Assembly (NCBI RefSeq): GCF_000002995.4
Contig: NW_025062477.1
Location: 4,746,649-4,810,648, forward strand
Origin: Brugia malayi
Lineage: Eukaryota > Nematoda > Chromadorea > Rhabditida > Onchocercidae
Direction: 5' to 3'
Length of the DNA stretch: 64,000 nt
Position 1 is the stretch's first letter; each line of letters begins with the position of its first letter. Below the pieces are notes generated by a model. The model saw only the letters and a program-made list of their open reading frames with translations. It was not told where the DNA came from and made no database searches. Both the position numbers and the translations under genes were made by a program. Of this stretch, positions 48,801-62,300 are shown piece by piece.

Positions 48801-49409
48801 TACAAAGAACCTAAACATATAAAAAACTCGATTATTAGCACAAAATATTTGCAACATTCTGCCATTTTTTGGGCTCCTAGAAGAGTTACTGATTTACTCG
48901 AAGAATTTTTTAAAGGCCAAATCTCAAGTGCAGAAACAGAATGAAGCAATATTCTGCAAAGAATCTGTATGTCCAGTTAACTTAACCCCAGTAAGTCTTT
49001 ATTTGTACTATTAAAGAATGTTTATAGCTTAGCCTAACCAAACTAAAAAAAATCTCATATACTAAGCAATAAGAACCAGAACTTTAAAAAACTAAAAGAG
49101 GAATCAAACCATCTGATTTAGAAGGTCGGAAATATACAGGAAGAACTTCTCAATACGCCTGCATCTCATGCACTCCTCCATATTTATCCGGTCCCACAAC
49201 TGATTCAACCGATCGATAGTGTCACGAATAGAAGAGACCGCTTCGGCTGTAGAAAAATTGACCGAAACTCTAAAATCACAAACTAAAAACTGCGATATAA
49301 GCTTTAAGACTGAAAAATTTGCAGATTTAGTAGTACAAAATTATGCCGAAATTACGCAAACATTAATAAATATAACTCACCGCCTACGTGATAAACTCTC
49401 CTTAGCCAT
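45819..49409 (-). CDS. spd-1: PRC1/Ase1/MAP65 family microtubule bundler (SPD-1 homologue)
   Basis: Exons (minus): 49409-49381, 49269-49110, 48779-48642, 48456-48313, a short one near 48234-48211, 48094-47855, 47739-47604, 47438-47239, 46935-46756, 46545-46390, 46195-46106, 46004-45819. Phases join throughout, except that the fifth exon rests on a weak TTGAAG acceptor. Predicted length is about 560 residues. The N-terminal half is helical coiled coil (EEMSRQVEDLYKELHLQP, as in the PRC1 ELHVEP segment). A spectrin-like microtubule-binding region carries ERSANDKSRYHNRG, matching PRC1 FERKASDPSRFANRG. The C-terminus is basic and Pro/Ser-rich (TPKKRGAPP, IYKTPKK), as expected for the regulated tail. 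PRC1/SPD-1 proteins cross-link antiparallel microtubules at the central spindle for cytokinesis. The donor of the ninth exon (AAA|GTTCGT) is weak, and the last exon could start at 45923 instead. Confidence 0.85.
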
Positions 49410-52367
49410 TGCTTAAAAGTTCAGTAAATTGGTACAAATTGTACTTAGAGCAATTTCGAGAAGCTGAAAAGCATCAAGGAATCATTGCAGCATAAAAATT
49501 TCAAAATATAATTAGCATCTTCATTCATTCAAAGTCGTTCACTTTTCATTCATTTTTGCTACAAAGCACAACTTTTTCTCTAACATTAAAACATAAAGAC
49601 GACTAGTATGATATATTTATTATTACAAAATATTTCAATTTGCAAAAGTTGAAGTCCAAATCAAATCTCTTTTCGTTGCCAATTAAATAAATGTTGTTAG
49701 TAGAAAACATATAATGAAGAAAGAAAAAGTACGGATAACATTTTAACTTGAATTCACTGCTAAAATAGGCACGACAATTTATACACTTTCATTTTTTAAG
49801 TATTTCGTCGGGGAATAATATTCCATCTATTTTCAAATTTCGAATTGAATTTTAATCAATTAAATTAATCACAACTGGAATAAATTTTTTCAATATAACA
49901 TTTGGAGTAATTATTACATTTCTCGAATTATATTAGATCTCACCCCGAATACAAATCAAACAAACCATCGCCCGACAGAAGATGAAGAAAACCAAAAATT
50001 CAAACTCCCTTTCACCGCTTCGGCATGAAATTCAAAATTCGCCGTCTGATACAGCGCAATATCAAGCGTAAATTTCAAATTTTTGAAATATTATTTTGAT
50101 TTATCTTTATCCATTCAAGAATTCTTCTACTTGTTTCTTTATTTATTTATTTACAATTATTTGACTTGTTATGAGTAAACACGTTAAATAAGGTAGAATA
50201 TGCGAACATAAATTGAATAACTTGTGCCATTGAATAAACGGTTCGTTATTTTGCTAAAACTGTAGCTAATTGATTTGGAAATATTTGCTAAACAAAAAGA
50301 AATGGTAGGTAATTAATAAATTAAACACACGGATTAATTACATGGATTAGTTACAATAATTTGATAATACACAGGAAGTTTTAACTGAATGCAAAGTGAT
50401 GCTTAAAAAAACAATTACAGTTATATTTGCATTTTAGATAAACAGTTGGAAGACAGTTTATTGAAATATGAAATGGATTGTTAGAAAAGGAAGGTACCAT
50501 TGAATGAATGAATTTAAAGAGAAGTTTAGAAGAAACATTAATTGGTATGATGAGAATAGAATATAAATGAAGAAAAATGGCATTAATTAATTCACTAATA
50601 AATTAGAAAAATGAATTATCACATAGAAAAAAAAAATGAGATTATTAATGGCAAAGTTGAGGAACAAATTAATTATGAATAATTTTAAGCAACGAGTTAT
50701 AAGATTATAGTTGTAAGTAATATGTTAATTATAAGTAATAGCGCTGCATAAGCCTGTGTTATATTAAGAAATTATATTAAAGCGAAAAAAAAAGGATTCA
50801 TTAACTATCAGCCAAATATCAGTTATATTACTATAAGTAACGGTTATGCCACTGTGAGTTAGTTATATCACTATGATAAGTCTTGGCTAACACATTTTTA
50901 TAGCTATGGTTGAAGGTTGAATATGGCTGAAGCAGAAATTTTTGTGACTTCCATTGATTTAAAAGTATTGATATAATCAAATTTTTACTGTAACACTGAA
51001 ATAATTCATAACACTCAATAACTATATGACCATAGTATGTAATTAAAAGAGAAAATTAATTGATTAAATAATTTAAACTATTCTTAAAATATAGAAAAAA
51101 ATGAAGAGAATCAAATCATATCATCAAATCGTAATTATGGCATGATTTCATGCCAATAACAGTAACAAATGATAATTTTATGATACATAGTTAATAGATA
51201 TATTAGCAAAATTTATTAAAAAATAAAAATATGGAATTACAAAGATGTGATTTTCGAAATTTTGGTTTAAAAAAAAGGAAAAAATTTGGTGGTTAAGAAA
51301 ATAATGCGTTGTTGAAATATTTATGTATTTCAATAATAATACAAATTAATAAATTACAAGGTAGGATAATTTTTAAAATGAAAAGAAGAAATAATAATGC
51401 TTATAAGCATATTTTTCCTTCACATTAACAAGTGCATAAGAATAATTAGCGGTATTTAAGAATGATGTGTTCTATATATATTTTGCAGTAAACAACAATG
51501 GATAATAAATTTTAGATGGATTATTGGATCAATTAATTAATGCAACCTATCATGCAATTATTTTGGTTAATAACGGCAAATAACTTGATGAATTTTACTT
51601 GAATTATTAAGACATTTCCAGAATAGATAAAATTTAAATATGCTTATAAGCATATTGCTTATAACCTACACATATTCAAATATATTTGGTTTAAATGGTA
51701 TCATTTTCAATGAAATGAAACACATAATAAGAAAGAATTTTGAAACTCAATAAATTTAACTTGACTAAAAATTTTAAAAATTTTAGTGAAACGTTTTCAA
51801 TCTTATTAATTTAAAATAGTATGTTTAAAAAAAAAAACTTAAGCTTACATTCATTTTTTCTATTTTTTTTTATATTTGATCAAAATTTTGCTTTGAAAAT
51901 TATATCTCAACTATATCATTTCATCATTTTGCATTATTTCATCAAGAATACAGTATATTTAACAATGTTTGATTATACAATTAATAATGATATTAAAATC
52001 TTTTTATAAACATACGTTTAAAATTTGCATTCATCATCTTAATTTCCTTCCATCAAACTTCAATTTTAATTAATTTTTTTCCCATAAAATTTAAACTTTA
52101 TTTGCGTATCGTATTACTATCTATCACTTTTCAGTCTTATCTCATCAACTACTTGTCACATAGCATGCATGCACTTTCCATGTAACACTCAAAATGCCTC
52201 ATCCATTAAGACATAACAAAGTGATCGATCCACACGACAGCTCCTCCATCTGCTCTGTCCCAAACACCATTACTACGACTACACATGCCCGATCACTGTG
52301 CATCTTGTGCACCATCCACGTCCGTTCGCTTTATTTTTCAGAATCCATTATTCAATATCAATACAGA

Positions 52368-52443
52368 ACACACACATACACACACATGCACGCACACACA
52401 CACACACATACACATACACACATACACATACACACATACACAA
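52368..52443 (+). repeat. CA/CATA microsatellite
   Basis: About 76 nt of ACACAC interrupted by ACATAC units. Confidence 0.95.
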
Positions 52444-55248
52444 CTACAAGAAAAAAAGAGAAAAAGAAAGACGTAGACCTAAAAAGCTTTCAAGTCTTAC
52501 TTGTAAATGTATTCCACAAAAAATATATTCACTTATATTCGATACATGCTATTCTTCAATAAAAATCACTGAGATTCAAGTTTCAATGAACAATTCTTTT
52601 TTTTTTTTTAATTTTTTTATAATTCTTAAATTTCCTTTCCATTTTTTCTCTTATAAATAAATTTTTTGAAGAAAATTGAGATAAATTAACAAGCAGAACA
52701 TTAGTCACACTAATAGATTCGTTATTAATTATTCAAATTTCATTTAATGATTAATTGTATTAACAAAATTCTTCATGCTTAACATCTTATGCTATTTACA
52801 ATAACAATCATCTTATTTGCCTAGGAAAACAAAATGATGCAATTTGTTTTTTCTTCTCACCTTTCATTTTTTTTTTTTTTTTTGTTGTATCTTTTCAACA
52901 AAAAAGAAAAGAAAATAAAGTAAAATAAAAAAAAGAATTGGACCATTTTGTCATATGCCTTTTTTTCTTCCTTCCTTTCTTTTTTGCCAGATATATTGAG
53001 TGAAAATATATGCATTTGTGCAACAATTTTTCCACTTCAATTATTTTTACATTCAACTTATCTTTTCTTCTTTTCTTTATCTTTTTCTACTTTTTTTTCT
53101 TTAATTTTGGTTAATCTCAAGTGGTTTGTACTTTTCTTTTTGAGGTAAAAAACGAATAGTTTATTTTAACACATCTTAAAAGAGAGATGGAGAAAGAGAG
53201 GAAGACTGTAAAAATCCCCTCCTTCTTAGCACTTTTATTATTATTATTATTTTTTTTTTGAAATCAGAAATTTTTCAAGAAAAAACCAAAGAGATATGTA
53301 AAAAAGTATATAAATCTCCTACAAATAAATGATAATTTCATCTTTTTGTTTTTATCAAAAATTTTTATGGCTTTTTCTCTTTTTGTTTTTTCTTCATTTT
53401 TTTAAATTTGATTCCTATCGTTTTATTTCTTGATATATCTTCTAGTTATTCAGTACAAATATATGCCGAACGTTGTTCAAATGGTTTCAACTGGGTTACT
53501 GCGATGATATAAAAAATTTGGAATGACAACTTCTTCAAGCTTATTTAAAGTTTCGTTTTCGGATGTAGTATGACTGATAACATTGAAAAATCGAAAAGAC
53601 TATAAACCGAAAAAATCCTCGTCGACTTTATTTCATGCATAAAGATTTCAATTAGTTTCAGTTAAGGATGAGAAGAATTTTACGAAGAATCTCAGTTTTA
53701 CAAATAATCTCAGTTTACTTAAAATATTTTAGTTATTTAAGGCTCAAAGAAACATAGTCAGAAACTTTGGTAAAGTTATATGTGATGACAAATGTAACAG
53801 CAAAATTTGAAAAATGCAGAATTGAAAGTTTTATCTGGTTTAATAATTTTAACATCTTATCGAAGGAATTAAAATTATGTAGCCAAAGTGATACCATTAA
53901 TTAATTCAATTTTATTATAATTCGAAGTAAATGATTCCTTTTTATAGCATTAAGCATAATGAAAATGCTCTCATTTCAACCTTTTTTTTTGAACCAAAAA
54001 ATAGTTTAAAAGTTTTTGGTTAAATTTGATCGCTATAATTAGGAAAATTATTATAATTGTTTAAGCATCATGCCATGGCAGCGAAAAATTTGCGATGAAA
54101 GGCCAACAGTTATGAAGAAGTTATTGGACCAAATGCAGTCGAAATAAGGTCAGTAATAAAAGAAATAAGTGGCAAAAGATCTTTTAAAAGAAAATTAAAT
54201 TCATTTTTCGAATCAAATTTAATTTGGAACCTGTTATAGATCAGTTAAGCAATAATTCAATTTGTCATTCACACAATCTTTTCTCCCCTGTCAATCTGAA
54301 ATCATTTTTACTTCATTTGCATAAAAGTGCTTTTGATTAATGCAAATAAAGTAAGATAAGTGGAGAGGATGAAAAAAAGAATCATAAATTATTCACTTCA
54401 AAACTAATTTTTTATAGCGAATACTTTTCTTGTAATTAATTTCATGAAAATAATTGATGGAAAATGAGTCGTTAAAATACATGCAGTTTTATACATTTCA
54501 TTACAATTCTTTCATATATTTGATTACACTTCTTTCATTACACTTCTAGGGATGATTTTGAATATTTGTTTATATCTGTGGGAAGGTACTTTATTATTTG
54601 ATCACATATTTAGGAAGTATATTATATTTTATTACGCCTTTCATTGAATATTTACAAATTACATTCATCTTTTCTTAAAACAGTTACAAAAGCATTTTCT
54701 TATTTAATTACATGCCAAATCATTTCTAACTGTAATAACGCTAACTATGCTATATATAAAGTGATATCTGATAATTATTAAAATAGATAATATTTATAAA
54801 ATAATCTGTGTGAAAATGTGATATGATGATAAAGAATGATGTTAAAATGTGGGAAAAGAATCGTTAAAGTGACAATAAAGTGATATGGAGGCAACAATGT
54901 GATCAGATTGATTAAACAATTTCAAGAATAATAAACAAAAGGCAAATATGTTTGTAAACATAAAAAAAATCCATAAGCAAATGATATCCACATACGTTTT
55001 TACATTTTTGTTTGCTTGTATAACTATTAATTAATTCTGAAATTGCAAAAAATTCATTAAAAATTTCATACAGAAATATTGTATATTAATTAAATAGCAT
55101 GTAAGAAAAAAAAGTTGTATTGAATAAAAAGAACTTTTCGTTTCTTGTTTTCATTCTCCATAAATTTAAAATTTAAATCAGAATTAGTTTCCCTCATAAA
55201 TGTTTATGAAAAATTGATGAATTCGTGGAGGCTTTCCGATTTTTTTTT

Positions 55249-55249
<1 letters not shown>

Positions 55250-55280
<31 letters not shown>
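55250..55280 (+). repeat. 31-nt T homopolymer
   Basis: Longest uninterrupted T run in the gene-poor tract; others of 18-24 nt lie near 59877, 60259 (A) and 60680. Confidence 0.9.
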
Positions 55281-55283
<3 letters not shown>

Positions 55284-58200
55284 CCATATTTTAAAATATT
55301 AGGTGCATAGATGAATTATATTTACGAAATAGACCATCTGGATGTAAAATACACATACTTGGAGCACCAAAAAAAAAAGTGCTGAAATGTTTAATAGCAA
55401 AAAAAAGATGGAAGGACAATTTTTATTCAGCATGGAATAAAGAAATATGAATTGTTGAAGCATAATATCATTGTCAAAAACAACATTATCACATCGATAT
55501 TGTTATTAATCACTGTCATTAGAATTATTATTATTACAACTAATGATAATAAATTTTGTGGTTTATCCCTAATTAGATATTTTTGATTTATTATATATTT
55601 CCATTCTTCAATTTTTATATTATATATGTAATTTTGCTTTACAAACAAATTAAAACAAATGAAAAGTTTAGATTTCTTTCTTTTTTTTTTATCTCTTTAT
55701 CAAAGAAAAATTTTTACATAAAAAGATAGCTTCATTGAAACTATCATTTTAACGATGAATTTAATAGTTTTTCCCTATTTTCCATGGAAAAAAAAATTTT
55801 TTTTTTCATTTAATAAAATCGGCATCCGTTGAAGCCATCAATTTAATAGCAGTTTTAGAAAATTAAATAAAATGAAAATCGAAAGAATTTTCATTTTATT
55901 TATTCATCAAATAGTTTAGTTATCTTTATTCTATTATGTTAACTAAGCAAATATATGGTTAAGATAGTAATATTTTATGATTGTTATCAATTTATTACTT
56001 TTTGTTATTTTTATTTCTATTATTGTTTTTGCTATTATCATTGTTGTTTTTTTAAGATTAAAAGTCAAAAAAAAAATTTTTTTTTTTCATTCTACAACTT
56101 TTATAATATATATAGCAACAACTGTATTTGTTGCTATTTGTTTCATTTTCAATAAGCGTAAAAGCTTTAATGATATTGTGATAGGTTTATTAACTGATAC
56201 AAATGCTGCAATTAATAATAAATTAGTGTGAAATAAAAGGTAGCAAAAGAAGGCAGAAAATTGTTCAACGATTCAAAATATTGAATATTAGCTGCTATAG
56301 AGGAAAAACAAAAAATAAATCTCAGCCATTAAATGATGGATGTTGAACAGTTAGCATCACGCGAAATTAACTGCCATTTTTTCATTTTAGCATTATTATT
56401 ATTATTATTATCTATTTTTCCCTCTTATTGTTATATCAACTGATTATTCTCCTATTATATTGTTTTAGTAGAAAGATTCAATCAATAATGTATTAATGAT
56501 AATAGAAGTAATTTGTGGTAAACATGGAAAAAACATTGCAAATATGGCAAAGAATTTATGTTTATCAGCGATTTAAGCCACTTTTAATTTTAGTACAATT
56601 GCTGATTTCCCGCTTTCTATTCCTAATTGTATTATTTAATCAGCCAGTTATTAATTAATGTTAGAGCAATTTTTTTTCTTTTAATCTTTTATTTATTTTT
56701 TTTTTTTCATTTTATTTTATTATGCTTTTTTTTTTTCAAATAATAACATTTCCTGATACAAATATGAAAAGAAAATAGTGGTATAAAATTTTGGAACAAA
56801 AAATAAATTATTTTCCAAAAATAAAAGAAACGATAAATTAATAACAGACAAGCACAAAAAACAAAACAAATACAAACAAACAAGAAAATAAACAGATGAA
56901 CAAATTAAGTTCTAAGTGATAAGCTAACATTTAGAAAAATAATAAAATAAACAAATGAACAATGGAAATAACTTTTTTTTTTATTTTAAGATATAAAAAA
57001 CTATTTACACTTACTCATACGATTAATGTTACTGCAATAGTAATTTATAATATAATAATAATAATTTGATAAAAAATAACTATAATAATAACTGCTTTTT
57101 TCTCCAATAAATTTTGTTTGTTTCCAATAAATTTTCCTTGTTAATTTAATTTTTGACAAAGGTAATACATTATACACAAATATATGCTCACGCACATGTG
57201 TTACACATTAAATTATAAAAGTGATTGTATGTGCAATATAAAATGTATGCGAATGTAACATGCAACATGCAGCATGCAGCATGCATCAATATCTTTCTCA
57301 CAGAAACAAGATTTGCATGTGAATTATTTTTAGGCATCCTCTTTTGTCAATACTTTCAAATTTGTCGCATAACAAATGATGGATTTTCCAGATATCGGAC
57401 TTCATTAATAATTCAATGGATATTTACTACAGAATATGAAAACACAATTTATCACATATTGCATTCATAACTTAGTGAAGTAGTGGCGGTGGTATGCAAT
57501 TATTCTTCAAATTTTCAGAAAAACGAAGGTAAAAAAGATGAAACTTTTGTTATTATTCCTTTTTCTTTTTTCTTTACAACCAAATGAAAATTTATTTATT
57601 TGTGATTATAAAATATAATAAATCAGACATGGATGACGGATAATCCAAAATATTTTCATTAAAAAAAGTTTTCAAAAGTTTTCTTAGTAAATTTTTAAAA
57701 TGAATTATACAAAAATAATACAAAAAAAAAAAAGGAAAAAAATTTGGTGAGAATAGAAAAAAAAAACTGAAATAAGGAAAAGGGGAAGGATTGGAGGGAG
57801 AGGAAAAAAAATCGATTTAAAAGGGATGAAACGATTGTGTTTTTAAGCAATAACCAAATTGAGCCAATGCATATATTTTTATTTCGAATTGTTTCCCAAT
57901 TGAAAATTAAGCCAAGCACATATTTTGAATTGTTTTCCAATTCAAAATTCTATTCTTTTATTTATTCATATTTATGTAAAATTTATTTTTAATATCTATT
58001 TGTTTTTTCTATTAGACTGCCTTTTTATTTTTCATTTTTTTTTTCCTTCAGCAAACAATTGTTTTGCTCAATCATTTAATTCATTCATTCTTAAAAAAAA
58101 AAAAAAAAAATGAAAAGAAGCCTGTGGCATAATATTGAAATACAAAAATTAGCATAGATTGCTAATGTAATAATAAGAAATAAGAAAAACAAAAATATTT

Positions 58201-59316
58201 TATTTTCCATTCTTTTTTCATTCTATTATTTAAAAAAATTTTATGTCTCACATTTAGATATTTTCCTGAATGTAAAGAATCTTTCCGGAAAATAAATTTA
58301 TGACAGTATTATGCACTGGATTATAACAATATTTATGATATATTACGTGCAGTTTTTTTATTTTTTTAAATCCCTTATGTACAATATTTCCTCTTCGTTA
58401 GAAAAATCCTTCCTTTATATATATCGCTGAAGTTTTAATTTTTTTTTTTGAAATGTTGAAATTTTGCTAATTTATTTTGCTCTGTTACTATTTTTATTAT
58501 TATTATTATTAATTATTACATATTATTATTATAAATATATATTTTAGCTTTTTGACAGTTCAGATATTTGACATAATCACAATCTGATCATTGGTATCTT
58601 CTTTCATTTTGTTAATTTCAGTGTAAATAAGTTTAGTAAAAAATTTTTAAAATTTATTTTATATAAGTAATTCAATTTTATTTCTTATGGATGAGTATAA
58701 ATTTTCTTATAATAAAAATTATTTTTTAATTTATTTCAGTGTTATTAATTAATCATAAATTGTTATGCATCTTTCTGCAGATATTTTCTAATGCTTTTCT
58801 TAAGTCTGATATCCATTCATTGTTCGCCCTACTGGTACTCACAGAAAGTGAAAGTAAAAGCAAAAAATAAAATTAAATATTTTTTTTCACTCTGAAAGCA
58901 AATTTTTTTCCTTCTCACATTGCAATAACTTGCAGATTTGCGATAGCAAAAAGTAAAATTAGAATTAGCAAAATTTTTTAAAAAAAAAGAACGACAAAAA
59001 ATCATTCATTTTTCTACAAAATTTAAACGAAAAACAATTAAGAATTTAAGGCTAAAATGCATTCTGTCGAATTAATCAATTTCTTTTTCATTTTTTGATA
59101 ATTTGTAAAAATTTTAACCACTTTTACTTCTTTTATAATATTTGATACCTTAATTAATTGAAATTAATCACCGTATAATAGTTTCAATGCATAATTAAAC
59201 CTTTGGAGTAAAATTATACTACCACCAAAAAAAGCATATTTATTTCTGATGTTTTTTCAAAAAATAAATTTTACACTGCTCTTAATTTGATATTTCAAGA
59301 ATAAATGAAATTAAGC

Positions 59317-59394
59317 AGACAAACGAACGATTAAGTAGGCAAGCAAATAAGAGGCATGCAAGTAAGCAAGCAGGCAAACAAATAAACAAACAAA
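59317..59394 (+). repeat. Degenerate AAGCAGGCAAAC-type simple repeat
   Basis: Purine-rich short repeats of the types AAGC, AGGC and AAAC over about 80 nt, without coding sense. Confidence 0.6.
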
Positions 59395-62300
59395 TTGCCA
59401 AATGTAAAATAAATCAAATATTTTCACAAGAAATTTTAAATTTGGATTAGAAAAATTATGATTTGCTATTAGGCAAAGCACTCTCGATTGATTTTTAGGC
59501 TTATAAATATCACACATCTCTTTTCATCATCTTTTAAAGCATTTGACAACACTCCATGCTTCGTCATACCAGTCCAATAATTCATTTTTTTTATTTTCCT
59601 CTTTTTTTTTCCTTTTTTTTTGTTTTTTTCATTTTGCATTAACAGGATGGTACTAATATTTTATTGGAATACATACTTTTACTAAATTTTTCATATTTTT
59701 ATTTTTGTTTTTGTGATGTGCAACTAAACATATTTAACAATATACTAATAATTTATCCTAAAATATTTACTCAAAATTTGAATCCATATGACTTCTAGTA
59801 TTATCCTAAAATTATTGCTCGACATTCTTTTAAAAACGCAATAAAATTTTTTTTGTTGATAAAGAATAAAGAATGATTTTTTTTTTTTTTTTTTTTTGTA
59901 ACTTCTCTTTTCATTTATTAAGACAAATAATTTATAGAACAACAAAACAAAAAAAAATTATCACTATATGTTTGAAATATTTTTATTTTCAACTAACAAA
60001 CACCAAATATTAAATGCGAAAAAACATTATTTTCCAATTAAAAACATGAAAAATAACTAAAAATGGTTCCTAGAAATAGTTGTTTTAAAAAAAGATTATC
60101 TCATAAGAGAAAAATTTATGAAACCGAAAATTTATTACTTTAAAAGGAATTTTTTTTTTTTTCAAAAAGGAATTTTTTTTTGAGAAAAATTTGAAAATTT
60201 GTAATTTAGAAAAAATAACAATTGGAAATTTTAATTTGTAACAGTTAATTTACTTACAAAAAAAAAAAAAAAAAAAATGGTTTGTTTATAGTTGGATTTT
60301 TTTTCCTAATTTTTTTCTTTTCTTCATAAATTTTCTTTCATCTTAAAATTTCTATAATACATTTCGAACTAATTTATTCTTTTTTCTAAACTTTTATTAG
60401 ATTGTGAGTCACATCTAACTTAGAAGTATGATTTAATTATTGGCGCAAACGACAATATTAGCGTCCAATTTTCCCATTCCTAAAATAAATTAATCATTAC
60501 CTTTAGTTATGATTAATTACGATTAAATTTTTAATATTTTATCAGCCAATAGCATATATTTTTTCAAAAAATTTATAGTCGGTAGAAATTCGATTCATTT
60601 ATTATTCATCTCTTCACTTAATTCCATTACCTAATTACATTGTTAGCTATAAATAAACAGAAATTTGATGAGTACGGTAATTTTTTTTTTTTTTTTTTTT
60701 TTGACATTAATGATAGTATTCATTCTTCAATTTTCCTTTGTGTCACTGAAATATTTCATTAATAATTTTGAGGAAAACTTCAAAATATTATGCAAATTTT
60801 AAATTTCAAAATTTATCTCACCTTTCACTTCAGCAGCAATAAAATTAATATTTTTTAATAATAACCTAAATATTATTTATGCATATGTGAAATAACATCT
60901 ATTTGCTGTTTCAATACTTCATATAATTCATACTTATTTTTCATCTCTTTCATTTGCATTTGAGCAAAATTAATTAATTTACTAATTGAGATTACATCAG
61001 ACTAAGCATGCAAATGAGAATTTACATCGCAAAATTTTTCTTCTGAAAAATTTTCTATTTGCGACCTAACGGAAATATTACTGAACTATGAATCATTTAA
61101 TTCTCATAATGTTTTTCTTCATTTTAGATTTCAATTTTATTTCTAAATTCTAACTTTTTCTATTGTATTCTTGAAATCATTTAAAAATCTTTTCATATAT
61201 ATATATGGTGTCACCAAAACTTATTCAGGTTTAAACGTATGTGTGTAGGTATAAATAGATATTTATGTGTCATAAAATTTATCAGATTAATCAAAAAAAG
61301 AGAAAAAAAATGTAGTTTGTGTGTGAGTAAGTAAGATAGATGAAAGATGTGAATTAATAGTGACGTTGAATAGAAAGTGTGATAAACAACTTATTAAACT
61401 AAATAGCAAATAAATGATTATTTTCATCATTACCTGGCAAGGTAAGAGTTTGAAATCTTGTATTTAATAAATATGAATCATAATGATAACCTAAGCTATG
61501 AGCCAAATTTCTGTTCCCGGATATTTTATTCAACTGATTTTTTTTTTCTTCATATATAAACAAATATAATTATTCTTTTACAATTGTTTGACAAATTGTC
61601 ATTTCATTTTTTAGGTACCAGAAAACAAAATTTTATGTTTGTTAAGAGAAAAAAAAAAACACTATTCGTTTTTAGTATTATTATCTGATAATAGTAATAT
61701 TTGGCATGTAAATATTTATTAACATTTATGATATTTAAGGGAAGTATTATTTACATTATGATGATATATTAAAGAAAAATAGTATCATTTATAATTAGCA
61801 ATTTAGAATAAAAAGTTATCCTATCATTACTTTTTATTGATTTCTCTTATTTCCTCAATAATTATCTATCAAAAATTTTTGCCAAGAAAGCATCAAATTT
61901 TAGTATCAAGAAGTAAATATTCACATTTCAGAATAGGAATAATTGATTAACTTTACTTAATTAATAACATATTTCAAGCAAAAAAAAATGCCATACAAAG
62001 TTTCTTTTCATTTTTCATCATTCACAATTGCACCTCAAATGCTAATCAGTTGTATTGAGAGTATATGAACACACCTACATCTAGAACACCTGTATCCAGG
62101 ATAGATGAGTACACCTTTATCTGTGATTATGTCAACAGTTGTTTCCTGAACAAACATCTATATCTAACATTTGCATTCAGAATATGAATTTCCTATATTA
62201 CTTCTTCTACCCATTTTTATTTGTTTAACATTTTAGTACTTACCATTATTACTTGATAACTTAAAATGAAAGCTTAATAAACTCAACAACAACAACAATA

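Noticed and set aside
52194..52660. Frames of 63-122 codons around the CA microsatellite
   Set aside because: They translate simple repeat and flanking AT-rich DNA; His-Thr repeats only.
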